DNA of 64,000 nt from positions 1 to 64,000 of the forward strand of contig NZ_MZMO01000002.1 of NCBI RefSeq assembly GCF_002240565.1, given 5' to 3'. Shown piece by piece: positions 32,020-40,653 of the stretch (positions within the stretch are counted from its first letter, which is position 1; each line of letters starts with the position of its first letter). Both the position numbers and the translations under genes were made by a program. This DNA is from Clavibacter michiganensis subsp. insidiosus (GTDB lineage Bacteria; Actinomycetota; Actinomycetes; Actinomycetales; Microbacteriaceae). The notes beneath the pieces were generated by a model. It searched no databases, was not told the origin of the DNA, and saw nothing but the letters and a program-made list of their open reading frames with translations.

Positions 32020-33548
32020 TAGTTTCCGCCTTCTGCCAGGTGTTGCATGAAGGTCTCGTACTGCCACGGCAGCAGACCCAGGGGCAAGGTGGAGTGGAAC
32101 CCTGCTGCTGTATTGGTCTCGATAAAGCGCCAGGTGAGATCTGTCGCGGCGAGCAGACCCTTCAGTTTCTGCAGCGCGTCCCGCTGCGCACGAGGATTCG
32201 CCTCGAAGGTGACAGTGACCTCAATCGCGAATCGAGTCATTGACGCGCCTGTCACGAGATCGACTTCTGTCTGATCGGCAAAGGCCACCATCTTCGCATC
32301 GAGGCTTGACGCCTTTGCCTTCGAGGTCGCAGCAACACCTGTACTCCGACGAAGCTCCGCCGCACGACGAACAGCTTCTCCCGGAGTAAGTGGTCGCCAG
32401 AACACGGCCACGCGCTTGCGGAGGAACTTGTCCTGCGGATGGAACAGGGCGTTCATGCTGTCCTCAGTAATGAGCTTCTGGGGCGGCGCAAGCATCATCA
32501 CCGTCACCGAGGCAACTCCGTCGTGGTAGCAGATACGCCGCGCACTGTCATCGAATTCGTCCGGACCGGCGTCAGAAACGCGGAGCGTGAACGGCTGCCC
32601 GGCGAGTTCATCGAGCGCGATCTCCTGCTCGCGATCGGGCCGGTACGCGATGCGCACTGAGCGGGCAAGATCCTCGCTCGTGGCAACGAAGGGCCGCCCC
32701 GCGCCCGCGTTGGCCAGAGCTGCGCGATGATCCGGCAGCCGGGCGGCAACCTCGGCGGCCGCATCCTCGACGGTGTCACCGAGTTCCTTCCTTGCCCACG
32801 CAACGGTCGCGAACACCTCGACCGATGAGGAGCGCGCCGGCAGCCGTCGCGCCCCCTCGAGCAGGGCTCGCTTAGCGAGGTCCGGAGCGGACGGCGACAC
32901 TCCAGCCGCGATCTTCTCGACGAGAGGTGCAGACGATGCGAGCGAGGAGTCCACGACGATGACAGCGCCCTCGATCGCCTCGTCCGTGGACAGTGAGGCG
33001 ATCCAGCCCCCGAACTCCACGACCTGATTGTCGACAGCTTCCTGAGGGAGCATTGATGTGCCATCCGGGTTGCAGACGAATGTCGCAGTCAGCGTAGGTG
33101 TCGATGAGTTCTTCATGTGGTGGAGGAGGACGAACGGTGCGCCCTCGCCGTCCACGCCGTCGATCTCTTCGAGCGTCGACAAGGGTCCCGGTAGTGCCAG
33201 GAGCGCATCATCGGGCAGAGCAGTAAAAATGCCTGTCCTGTAAACTGTGCTCCCGGCCGAATTCCTTGACCTGTGTGAAAGCCTGTCTGCGCATCGCGCG
33301 GCGATGGTGCGACCCGCGTTCGGTAATCCGAATCGGAGGACGAACAGCAGTTCCCACAGAAGGGCGAGAGCGAGAATCCACAGGCCGAATGCCCATGCCC
33401 CGAAGGTGACGGCGATAAGCATCAGGAAGATCGACGACAGAAGCACACCCCACCCGCCGATTCTGGTCAGACCCCCGAAGGTGGGCTTCGCCGTCGGCAA
33501 CCAGTTCCCGAATTTGACGCGTTCGGCCGTCTTTACTGTTTCACTCAC
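32019..33548 (-). CDS. SCO6880-family T4SS protein (PrgI-like N-terminus)
   Basis: The 509-aa product is of typical length. It has two adjacent membrane helices at about residues 32-75 (PrgI/VirB3-like), then a large cytoplasmic domain that corresponds to the N-terminal half of VirB4 without the P-loop. It lies directly before the VirB4-like ATPase, as in Streptomyces and other actinobacterial systems. Confidence 0.88.
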   Translation of the reverse strand: MSETVKTAERVKFGNWLPTAKPTFGGLTRIGGWGVLLSSIFLMLIAVTFGAWAFGLWILALALLWELLFVLRFGLPNAGRTIAARCADRLSHRSRNSAGSTVYRTGIFTALPDDALLALPGPLSTLEEIDGVDGEGAPFVLLHHMKNSSTPTLTATFVCNPDGTSMLPQEAVDNQVVEFGGWIASLSTDEAIEGAVIVVDSSLASSAPLVEKIAAGVSPSAPDLAKRALLEGARRLPARSSSVEVFATVAWARKELGDTVEDAAAEVAARLPDHRAALANAGAGRPFVATSEDLARSVRIAYRPDREQEIALDELAGQPFTLRVSDAGPDEFDDSARRICYHDGVASVTVMMLAPPQKLITEDSMNALFHPQDKFLRKRVAVFWRPLTPGEAVRRAAELRRSTGVAATSKAKASSLDAKMVAFADQTEVDLVTGASMTRFAIEVTVTFEANPRAQRDALQKLKGLLAATDLTWRFIETNTAAGFHSTLPLGLLPWQYETFMQHLAEGGN

Positions 33549-34830
33549 CGATCATTCCTTCCGCTGTCCCGCCGCGTGACGCTCCGCTGTCGACCAGGCT
33601 CTGAGCTGCCGTCCACCCAGCTCGTGAGCCACTTGACGATGATCCGGACGATCCGGATGCAACCGGTCCCCCCGAGCTGTCTGAGGCGTCGCCTCCGTCC
33701 GCACCTGCTGTAGATGAGCCGCCGCCGGCCGCGTCGGCACCGGTCGTGTTCCCGCCACCGACCGCGCCGCCAGTGCCGCTCGAGGTATCCGCTCCGGTGG
33801 GGGCCGCGGCCGTCCCAACTTCTCCTCCGGCTGCCGTTCCCGCAGTGCCGGTGCTGGATGCCGCGCCCGATCCTGCTGCTGCCGAGCCGCCGCCGGTCGC
33901 CACCGCAGCACCAACCGCGACACCGGCCGATACCGCAGCTGCAATGGCGCCGAGTGCCATCGTGCCGCCGGACGCTCTGCCGACAGCAGAGACGGCCGGC
34001 ACCAGTAGGCGCATAAGGGCGGGAAGAGTGAGAACGGCAAGGCCAATCAGTGTCAGGCCGGTCAGCACTCCCCCAGGCCCGTCATCTCCGCCCTTCAACC
34101 TCCACGCGTAAGCGTAAATGGCAGCAGCGATGGGGCTGTAGATAAGGAAGGCAATTATCCAAGAAGTGACCTTCTCAAATGCCTGCTGCCCTCTTTCGAA
34201 TAGCGACCCTGCCGCAGCGGAGGGCCAAAATGCGTTCAGGAGAGGCAGTGTGGCATCACGAACAATCATAATGATCCATTGGCACCCTACTGCAAGAATC
34301 CCAACCAATCCGAAAATGAGAGCAAGAGCGGGAAAATTCGACGCGAATGACATGATAAGCGCCGAGCCACCCGCGTTCACGCCCGACACCTGCAAGATGT
34401 ATTGTGAGTAGGCATCGGAGCCCCACGCAAAGACTTTGATGGCCGCGGCTCCCGCCGTCGTGATGGCGAGAACGCGTATAACACCACTTACGGCGTCCTT
34501 GAGTGGCTCACCTCGCACTGACAGCATGATGCGGATCCCGGCAACTATAAGACCCAGTGTGAATAAGGACACATTAAGGGGCAAATTCGTGTCGCGAAAC
34601 CACTGGCTTGCTCCGCCTTCGATATCCACAATGAAGGAGTGCCCAGTCCAGGATGTAAGAAAGCCCTTGGTTATCGAATCGAAGCCGTCGAACATCTGAT
34701 CCGCGGTGTCTTGGAATGCACCATTGGCGGCGCTGTGCACTGCGCTCTTCGCAAGGCCGCAGGGTGCGATAAGGCCACACGCAGCGTTAGCCGCAGCATC
34801 GCTAGCCGCATCGAGCGGGTGCATGATCAC
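33541..34830 (-). CDS. VirB6/TrbL-like channel protein
   Basis: GTG start preferred because AGGAGG lies six bases before it (ATG two codons later also possible). The product is about 429 aa with five to seven membrane helices between residues about 70 and 300, and an unusual Gly/Ser/Thr/Ala-rich tail of 120 residues, probably flexible. It overlaps the SCO6880 gene by eight bases. It forms the membrane part of the DNA channel. The first half of the gene is less GC-rich than its neighbours. Confidence 0.85.
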   Translation of the reverse strand: MIMHPLDAASDAAANAACGLIAPCGLAKSAVHSAANGAFQDTADQMFDGFDSITKGFLTSWTGHSFIVDIEGGASQWFRDTNLPLNVSLFTLGLIVAGIRIMLSVRGEPLKDAVSGVIRVLAITTAGAAAIKVFAWGSDAYSQYILQVSGVNAGGSALIMSFASNFPALALIFGLVGILAVGCQWIIMIVRDATLPLLNAFWPSAAAGSLFERGQQAFEKVTSWIIAFLIYSPIAAAIYAYAWRLKGGDDGPGGVLTGLTLIGLAVLTLPALMRLLVPAVSAVGRASGGTMALGAIAAAVSAGVAVGAAVATGGGSAAAGSGAASSTGTAGTAAGGEVGTAAAPTGADTSSGTGGAVGGGNTTGADAAGGGSSTAGADGGDASDSSGGPVASGSSGSSSSGSRAGWTAAQSLVDSGASRGGTAEGMIGE

Positions 34831-35612
34831 GACTTGCCTCCTGTCCACGGCACAAAATCACCTTTGCTGGGAGTTGTCGCCTGCCCTGCGGAAAGTTCAC
34901 CGTTGTCAAGCACGATAAGCTTCCAATCGTGGTCAACCCAGGCCACCGTGCACGGAATACCGCCGTAGCCTGTCGGGCTAGAAGGGAACGTGTACACGAG
35001 TGTGATCTGCGCCTGATCCGGACTGAATGCGTCGACAACAAAGCCTGCTGAAGTCATTCCTGCCGAAATCATCTTCGACGGATCCGAACCCTTCGTGGTC
35101 TGCGTGACCGCGATCTGCTTACCAGGGGAATTGGCGATGTAAAAGTTCAGAGCATCGGCGATCGCGTGGCGCGTGTCGTACTGGCTGTACACGGCGGTTA
35201 CTGCGGCTAGCGCAGCCCCGACGCGGGATCGCGCGAAGCACGCGTCGAACCCGTCCACGGTCTTCGTCGGTCCCGCTGACGCCGAGACCGGCCACGTCAG
35301 CCCTTCGGCGCCGGTCTGGTACCTGAGGTCTGCGGGCGCTGTCGGGGGCAGGGATGAGTCACCCGGCACGTCCGGGCACCCCCCGTCGGGTGCAGCCGCC
35401 GCCGTCTGAGGAGCTGCAGACCCGCCCACCACTGGCGCGGACGCTCCGGCGTCCTCCGTGCTCTGATTCTTCGGCGAGACGATCCCGAGGACCGTCACGA
35501 GGATCACTACGGCAAGGCCGGCTCCAAGGATGATGAACGCACCCCACATCGCCTGCTTTGAATGCCAGGCCCGCGAAAGCCGCCCTCTGCCTGTGGAATG
35601 TTGTGTATTCAT
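34827..35612 (-). CDS. T4SS membrane-anchored structural protein
   Basis: The 261-aa product has a short basic N-terminus, one membrane segment (about residues 24-46), a linker and an external domain of about 170 residues with four Cys and two repeated alpha/beta blocks (AVYSQYDTRHAIADALNFY; AWVDHDWKLIVLDNG). The layout matches VirB8/TcpC-like proteins of Gram-positive systems. It overlaps its neighbours by four bases on both sides. Confidence 0.75.
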   Translation of the reverse strand: MNTQHSTGRGRLSRAWHSKQAMWGAFIILGAGLAVVILVTVLGIVSPKNQSTEDAGASAPVVGGSAAPQTAAAAPDGGCPDVPGDSSLPPTAPADLRYQTGAEGLTWPVSASAGPTKTVDGFDACFARSRVGAALAAVTAVYSQYDTRHAIADALNFYIANSPGKQIAVTQTTKGSDPSKMISAGMTSAGFVVDAFSPDQAQITLVYTFPSSPTGYGGIPCTVAWVDHDWKLIVLDNGELSAGQATTPSKGDFVPWTGGKS

Positions 35613-35959
35613 GTCGGGATCGGAGTGCAGGCGGTTGAAATGACACCGAGGAAGGCCGTCGCAATTCCGCCGGCTCCCGCTACTATGACCGCTCCGAGGA
35701 TCCAGCGAGACAATGTCTTAAACATTGCGCCACCGTCATGGTGCTGTGTCTGGAACCACATTCCCATACCGATCATCACCAACGAGCACACGGCGGCGAA
35801 AACTGCGGCGATCGCCAGCCAAAGCCTACCGGTGTCCATGCCATCCTGCGCCGCGCCCGGCAGGCAGTACGCCTGGGCAACGACATATCCAGCTCCATCA
35901 GCTGCAGCTGCGATATGAGGGGCTCTTACGATGGCCGCGTATGCTACTTCGCTTATCAT
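35609..35959 (-). CDS. Small pilin-like (VirB2/TrbC) membrane protein
   Basis: The 116-aa product has a short N-terminus and two membrane segments at about residues 46-68 and 85-110, separated by a basic loop (KTLSRW). Size and topology match TrbC/VirB2 subunits, though no cleavable signal is obvious. Confidence 0.65.
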   Translation of the reverse strand: MISEVAYAAIVRAPHIAAAADGAGYVVAQAYCLPGAAQDGMDTGRLWLAIAAVFAAVCSLVMIGMGMWFQTQHHDGGAMFKTLSRWILGAVIVAGAGGIATAFLGVISTACTPIPT

Positions 35960-36705
35960 CAGTTCTTGTCCATTTCCTCGTAGATGACCGCTGTGACGGC
36001 TTGGTTTACTCGCGCGGCGACGCGCGCCAGGCGCCCCGTGGCCGGATTAGGAATCTGCAAAGCGCCGCGTAGCGCGGCCACCCATGGGACGCGTATGGCG
36101 GGAGCCGCCCCAGCCACGACCTTCTGCTCCCGCATTGCCGCTGCGATCGGGCGACCGGGCGCGTCTGCGACGACGAGCACCGCCGCGACGCGATCTCGTC
36201 CCAGATCCCGGATCGCGTACTTCACCTGCGCCAGGCCCGCCGGGACGGACCGGCACACCAGGAGCGCGCGTTCGGTCGGAAGCAGGGGCTGGTCGAACTC
36301 CGTCTCTCGGAGGTGGAGTAGCTGGGCCCACGTAGTCGCGCCGGAAAGGGGGTGCACGCCGACGATCGCGACTTGGGGCGGCGCTGCAGGGGCTTCGCTC
36401 GGGCCTACCCAGAGGTGTGCGTCGTCCCCCTCCGCGACCGAACTGCCGTCGGGGCGGAGCACTACGCGTGTTACTCGAGAGCCGTCGGTAATGACAACGC
36501 GGGCGGGGCGGGGCGGGCTGATAGCTCGAGCTACGGCATCAAGCACCGACCGCCGGGGGTCCTGTCCTGGGCCGACCGCGACGACTTGGCCGTTAACTGC
36601 CCACAGAGGGCCCACTGCGTGGATGACCGCGACCGGCGGTGCAATGGCTTCTTCGGACGTGCTGAGCCCGGTGCCGGCACTCGTGGTCCGCGAGAAGTCG
36701 CGCAT
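35959..36705 (-). CDS. DUF6668-like protein, first gene of T4SS operon
   Basis: The 248-aa product has a P-loop-like GVHPLSGATTWAQLL near residue 118 (the invariant Lys is absent) and a CRSVPAGLAQVK segment. Proteins of this form lie at the start of actinobacterial T4SS operons. GAGGAGG stands five bases before the ATG. It may be a degenerate ParA-like regulator. Confidence 0.75.
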   Translation of the reverse strand: MRDFSRTTSAGTGLSTSEEAIAPPVAVIHAVGPLWAVNGQVVAVGPGQDPRRSVLDAVARAISPPRPARVVITDGSRVTRVVLRPDGSSVAEGDDAHLWVGPSEAPAAPPQVAIVGVHPLSGATTWAQLLHLRETEFDQPLLPTERALLVCRSVPAGLAQVKYAIRDLGRDRVAAVLVVADAPGRPIAAAMREQKVVAGAAPAIRVPWVAALRGALQIPNPATGRLARVAARVNQAVTAVIYEEMDKN

Positions 36706-36767
36706 GCGACCCTCCTCTCATGGGTACACCGACGCGATAGAGTGTACCTATACAGGGAGAGACGTGT
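36706..36767 (-). promoter_or_regulatory. T4SS operon promoter with inverted-repeat operator
   Basis: On the - strand TAGACA and GTATAGGT are placed as weak -35/-10 elements. A 7-bp inverted repeat GGTACAC-N12-GTGTACC (36723-36748) overlaps the start region. It is the best candidate operator for the XRE or another regulator controlling transfer. Confidence 0.55.
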
Positions 36768-37934
36768 CTACTTATCTAGGTTATGACTTACGTGAGCAGG
36801 CAGAGTCCGGAGCCAGGCTGCGATGCCACTGTCGAACGCTTTGGGTCCCACGTTGTACTCCCAAGCATGTCCGGCACGGGAGGTCTCGAACAGATCGGCG
36901 TAGTCAGGGTTCGCGGCGACGACCATCTTCGAGATCGCGAGCGGGATCTTTTCGTCGCCAGCGGAGTGCACGACGAGGCAGGGCTTCTGAATGCGGCCGG
37001 GGACGCTCCAGTCCATCGCGTCGAAGTCGATGGGTTCGGGCACCCCCACGATGCGGCTCACTCGGGGACTGGACAGGGCCGCCATCGCGAGGTCGCCGCA
37101 CACGCGGGGCAGGCCCACGATGTGCGCACCGTGACGGATGGTTCCGCGCCACTGCAGAGCGGGAGAGACGACGACGACGCCCGCGATGAGGTCGCGGTGC
37201 TCGGATCGTTCGGAGGTGAGCAGCACGACGCTGGCGCCCATCGACCAACCGAAGAGCACGATTCGTCGAGCGCCGTGCTTCACCGCATAGGTGACGGCTG
37301 CGTTGACGTCGGGCCATTCGGCCAGGCCGAGCATGGAGGCGCCCTTGTAGGTCGTGGGACCCTCGCCGTCTCCCCGGTACGAGACGACCAGGGAGGTAAA
37401 GCCGAGGCTTCGTGCTGCAGGCACCGTGCGAAGCGCATTGATCCGCGTAGTGCGGATCCCGTGCACGTGGATCGCCCAGGTGTCGTTGTCGTCCGGGACG
37501 GTGTCGACGGGCGGGATGAGCCAGGCCGGGGCGGTGCCCCCTGCGACGGGAATGTCAACGTCCTGCGCGGCCTCGTCAATCTCGCGCGGCCCGCTGAAGA
37601 CGTCGCCCTCCCAGTGGGAGTAGCGCGTCGGCTGTAGCGGGCTGCCGACGGTAGCGAGGACGGCTCGCTCGACGGTCTTGGCGCGGCGGTCGGTAGACAG
37701 GATCTCGCCGATGATCGCGTGGCCGGCGCCGGCGTCGTAGGAGAGCCCGAATGTCCCCGCGTGTGTGGTGCGGGGGTTGGCCTCGAGCGTCACGCGGCCG
37801 GCTTCGACAGCGTGCACGTGGACGTTTCGGAACGGCTTGGGCATGACCGCGACTCGGGCGAGCTTGATCGCGAGGGCGAACACGGCGCCGATGAGGACGG
37901 CGGCGCCGACGCCGGCGCGGAGGAAGTAGGCCAC
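36768..37934 (-). CDS. Membrane-anchored alpha/beta hydrolase
   Basis: The 388-aa product has an N-terminal membrane segment (about residues 5-27), then an alpha/beta-hydrolase fold: HVHGIRTTRINAL, nucleophile Ser in GWSMGAS, Asp in HSAGDEKIP and His in RAGHAWEY. It is the last gene of the XRE-ImmA-7TM operon. Substrate unknown; a peptidase- or esterase-like role in the envelope is possible. Confidence 0.85.
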   Translation of the reverse strand: MAYFLRAGVGAAVLIGAVFALAIKLARVAVMPKPFRNVHVHAVEAGRVTLEANPRTTHAGTFGLSYDAGAGHAIIGEILSTDRRAKTVERAVLATVGSPLQPTRYSHWEGDVFSGPREIDEAAQDVDIPVAGGTAPAWLIPPVDTVPDDNDTWAIHVHGIRTTRINALRTVPAARSLGFTSLVVSYRGDGEGPTTYKGASMLGLAEWPDVNAAVTYAVKHGARRIVLFGWSMGASVVLLTSERSEHRDLIAGVVVVSPALQWRGTIRHGAHIVGLPRVCGDLAMAALSSPRVSRIVGVPEPIDFDAMDWSVPGRIQKPCLVVHSAGDEKIPLAISKMVVAANPDYADLFETSRAGHAWEYNVGPKAFDSGIAAWLRTLPAHVSHNLDK

Positions 37935-38914
37935 TATCGTGCGTCCGTTCTCGTGGGGCGAGGCCGGGCCTCGCTCGTGGTCTGCGAGCTGGCGAGCTCC
38001 CGGGTCAGCACCGCCTCAGCACCGGCGACGACTCGCCGGTTGTGAGGCGTGAGGTCGATGCGACCCGCGAGTTCCTCGTCGCGGAGGCGGATCAGTAGGT
38101 CGTAGGCGGTCATGAGCCGGTTGTCGCCGTACACGTCCTGGCGGCTGACCTGCGGCACAGGGACGTTCGCGCTGCTCATGGTCTGCGTTAGGCGTCGGAT
38201 GGCGATCGTCATCCGCGTGTCGCGGACCCACTTGCGGACGGTGAATGAGGCGATGCCCGCGACGATGAGGATCACGCCGGAGTAGAACAGCGGGTCGAAT
38301 GCCGCGTAGCCGGCGGCCTGGACGACGGCCGGCTGGATGATGTAGTGGCCGATGAAGAGCCACACGATTTCGTTGAGGGCGCCGACGGTGCAGAGCGCTC
38401 CGCCGATCCTGAACGGCCAGTAGCTTGCGCTGCGGCTGGGCTGTGCGGCGATCACGAGCCGCACGGAGATGACGACGATGCCGACGAGGTAGATCGAGGC
38501 GCACAGCACGGCGCTCAGCTGTTCGATGTGGTCGTGGATGAACGTGATTGACGTCGGTCCGCGGTGGATGTTCACGAAGGCGATCGTGAAGCCCGCGAAC
38601 ACGACCATCATCGGCCCGTAGCGGCGGAGCGGTCCCATGCGTGCGACGTCGTGCTCGGGCACCGTGGAGAGGACCAGGAGCCAGAACGCGGTCGATGCCA
38701 GGTAGTTCTGCACGAGGTACAGGACGTTGTCTCCGCCGAGGGCGCCGTCCATGACCTCGACGGGGATGATGCTTCCCAGCGTCAGGACGGCGAGGGCACC
38801 GAACCCGGACGCCAGCCATGACAGGCGGGCGCGGGGGGTGCGGACGGCGGATCGTGTTCGGAGGACGAACACGAGCGAGAGGATGACGAACGCGGCGGTG
38901 TGGATCGAGCCCAT
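37934..38914 (-). CDS. Seven-TM protein (MAB_1171c-like)
   Basis: The 326-aa product has about seven membrane helices in residues 1-225 and a basic cytoplasmic tail of 100 residues. MAB_1171c-type proteins are usually encoded with an XRE regulator and an ImmA/IrrE peptidase, as here. They may be sensors or transporters; no substrate is known to me. Gene junctions with both neighbours overlap or abut. Confidence 0.75.
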   Translation of the reverse strand: MGSIHTAAFVILSLVFVLRTRSAVRTPRARLSWLASGFGALAVLTLGSIIPVEVMDGALGGDNVLYLVQNYLASTAFWLLVLSTVPEHDVARMGPLRRYGPMMVVFAGFTIAFVNIHRGPTSITFIHDHIEQLSAVLCASIYLVGIVVISVRLVIAAQPSRSASYWPFRIGGALCTVGALNEIVWLFIGHYIIQPAVVQAAGYAAFDPLFYSGVILIVAGIASFTVRKWVRDTRMTIAIRRLTQTMSSANVPVPQVSRQDVYGDNRLMTAYDLLIRLRDEELAGRIDLTPHNRRVVAGAEAVLTRELASSQTTSEARPRPTRTDAR

Positions 38915-39424
38915 CTATCCGAAGGCCTGCTCATCTGCGAGGTAGCGGGGCCGGAGGAGCGATCGTCCGAGGAGGCGGGCCAGGCTCTCGGCCTCGCCCT
39001 CGAACGTGTCGTGGCGCGTGGTGACCCGCGCCGTGTCGGGCTCGAGGCGGCGCCCGCGAACAGTGCAGCCCTCGCGTACGAATGTACTCACGTCCCCCGG
39101 CGTCGCGAAGTCCGCGCACCCCGGGTGCTCGTAGACGATGTGGGCGAGCTCGTGCAGGACGCAATGGGTCTGGTACAGCGGCGAGTCCGTGGAGCGGACC
39201 AGCACGACGTCCTGGTCCGGGTAGGCGAGCCAGAGCGCCGTCAGGCGCTCCCACCGCTCGTCCCCCAGCCGCTCGATGATGACGGGCTTGCCGCTGATCT
39301 GCGACACGACCTGCACCAGATCATCGACCGTGCGCGGCACGTCGAGCTTGTGGGCGGCGAACACGGCGGCACTGCGCTTCCCGATCTCGCCTGTGGTGTC
39401 CCACAGCTCTCTCGTACCGTTCAC
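38915..39424 (-). CDS. ImmA/IrrE-family metallopeptidase
   Basis: The 169-aa product has the zinc motif HELAHIVYEH near residue 93 and a downstream Glu-rich helix (TFEGEAESLARLLG). ImmA-type enzymes cleave a partner repressor, releasing genes of mobile elements. Its ATG overlaps the stop of the XRE gene. It could free transfer genes when a signal arrives. Confidence 0.9.
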   Translation of the reverse strand: MNGTRELWDTTGEIGKRSAAVFAAHKLDVPRTVDDLVQVVSQISGKPVIIERLGDERWERLTALWLAYPDQDVVLVRSTDSPLYQTHCVLHELAHIVYEHPGCADFATPGDVSTFVREGCTVRGRRLEPDTARVTTRHDTFEGEAESLARLLGRSLLRPRYLADEQAFG

Positions 39425-40089
39425 TCCTGGCGGCCCTTCTCGATTGATCGGATGGCCTGAGTGATTGCGATCAGAGCTCCAGGCGATACGTCACCCAGCG
39501 CACGAGCGGCCACGGCAGTAGCCCCCGAATCGCGCAGAGCGCGCTGGAACGATACCTCTGCCTCAACTTGCGCCGCGGAATCTGTCCCCTGCAGCTCTGT
39601 CAGGTACGACAAGTCCACTCCGAAGTGCTCCGCAGCGGCGCTCAGGAGGGATACCGCAACCCGCCGGGGTCCCGAACCTGCGAGTAGCGCATCCCATGCG
39701 GCGGCAGTCACCTCTGCACCGGCCTGGATGAGCCCCTTCACGACGCTCTCTGTGGGCGCGTCGGGTCCGCTTAGGAAGCGGAGGCGGCGAGCGAGCTCCG
39801 CGGAGTCAGTGATCGTGATGGTGCCGGACTCCTCGTCGTCGTCGGAGAGGGACGTTGCGAGGACGATGACGTCTGCCGGACTCACCCCGAAGGCGGTAGC
39901 GAGCTTGTCGATGTCGTTGGTGTCGAAGAGCGCATCGCCGCGCAGGCGCATGTAGAAGTAGTTTGGGGAGAAGTCCGCTTGACGGATGAGCTCCACGTTG
40001 GTCATGTGGGCTTCGTCGCGGAGGCGCGTGACGGCCTTGACGATCTGCCTGGAGAAGGGTGACGGAGTCCCGCTTGCACGTCTACCCAT
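39421..40089 (-). CDS. XRE-family regulator
   Basis: The 222-aa product has an N-terminal Xre helix-turn-helix (MTNVELIRQADFSPNYFYMRL...DIDKLATAFGV split across residues 27-75), and a C-terminal helical domain. It is the natural target of the adjacent ImmA-type peptidase and diverges from the replication genes across 40090-40288. Confidence 0.88.
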   Translation of the reverse strand: MGRRASGTPSPFSRQIVKAVTRLRDEAHMTNVELIRQADFSPNYFYMRLRGDALFDTNDIDKLATAFGVSPADVIVLATSLSDDDEESGTITITDSAELARRLRFLSGPDAPTESVVKGLIQAGAEVTAAAWDALLAGSGPRRVAVSLLSAAAEHFGVDLSYLTELQGTDSAAQVEAEVSFQRALRDSGATAVAARALGDVSPGALIAITQAIRSIEKGRQE

Positions 40090-40288
40090 CTCAGGATCGT
40101 ATCAAGAGCGGCCCCAACCTGGATGAGTAGCGCGCATGCGTGATTAACGAGATGGGCACTCTAATAAGAGTAACACGGGCATCCCTATTTTGATAGAGTC
40201 CACGTGGGCTGCCGTGCTACTGAGCACAGCATCCGACACACCGACAGTACAGCCGCCCGCGGACTCCCTGATCAGAGAGGATGTGCCC
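40090..40288. promoter_or_regulatory. Divergent promoter region between XRE operon and replication genes
   Basis: It is AT-richer than its surroundings and contains an ACTCT-AATA-AGAGT inverted repeat (40158-40171) and TATTTTGATAGAGT. It separates the leftward regulatory operon from the rightward 80-aa and replication genes, so an XRE operator here is likely. Confidence 0.5.
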
Positions 40289-40531
40289 ATGTCAGTCACT
40301 AAGGGAGTTCAGCGACGCCGCCGTGGCGAAGAGCGCGCCAACCTCGCGCTTGGCCGCTTCTGGGTCCCCGCGGACCAGCTCGCCGCCGTCAAGAAGGCCG
40401 CTGCCGAGTCGAACCTCGCCGAGGGGCTGTACATGGAACTTCTGCTCAGCCGTCTCGCTGAGCAGAGCGGCAGCCTGCCGCGCTTCACAATGACCGCTGA
40501 CGAGGAGCTGCCGATCGCAGACGTCGCTTAA
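40289..40531 (+). CDS. Small RHH-like protein before the replication gene
   Basis: GAGAGG lies nine bases before the ATG. The 80-aa product has a basic N-terminus (KGVQRRRRGEERANLALGRF) and two helices (ADQLAAVKKAAAE, EGLYMELLLSRLAEQS), close to a ribbon-helix-helix. Its position suggests control of copy number or of rep transcription. Confidence 0.65.
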   Translation: MSVTKGVQRRRRGEERANLALGRFWVPADQLAAVKKAAAESNLAEGLYMELLLSRLAEQSGSLPRFTMTADEELPIADVA

Positions 40532-40536
40532 ACGAA

Positions 40537-40564
40537 GGAGCCCGCCGCTTCCGCGACGGGCTCC
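40537..40564 (+). terminator. Terminator between small regulator and rep
   Basis: Arms GGAGCCCG and CGGGCTCC with a 12-base loop follow the stop by five bases. Confidence 0.7.
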
Positions 40565-40653
40565 TGCACGTGTTGTAGCTCTAACCCTCCAAGCCTGGCA
40601 GCACCGAGGTTCGAGCTAAGGAAGTTCCACCAGCCCTCACGGGAGGCTTCGCT

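Noticed and set aside
36765..36785. AT-rich TTATC-TAGG-TTATG near the hydrolase stop as a fourth dif-like site
   Set aside because: The two TTAT cores point the same way and the spacer is four bases, so it is not a Xer-type inverted arrangement.
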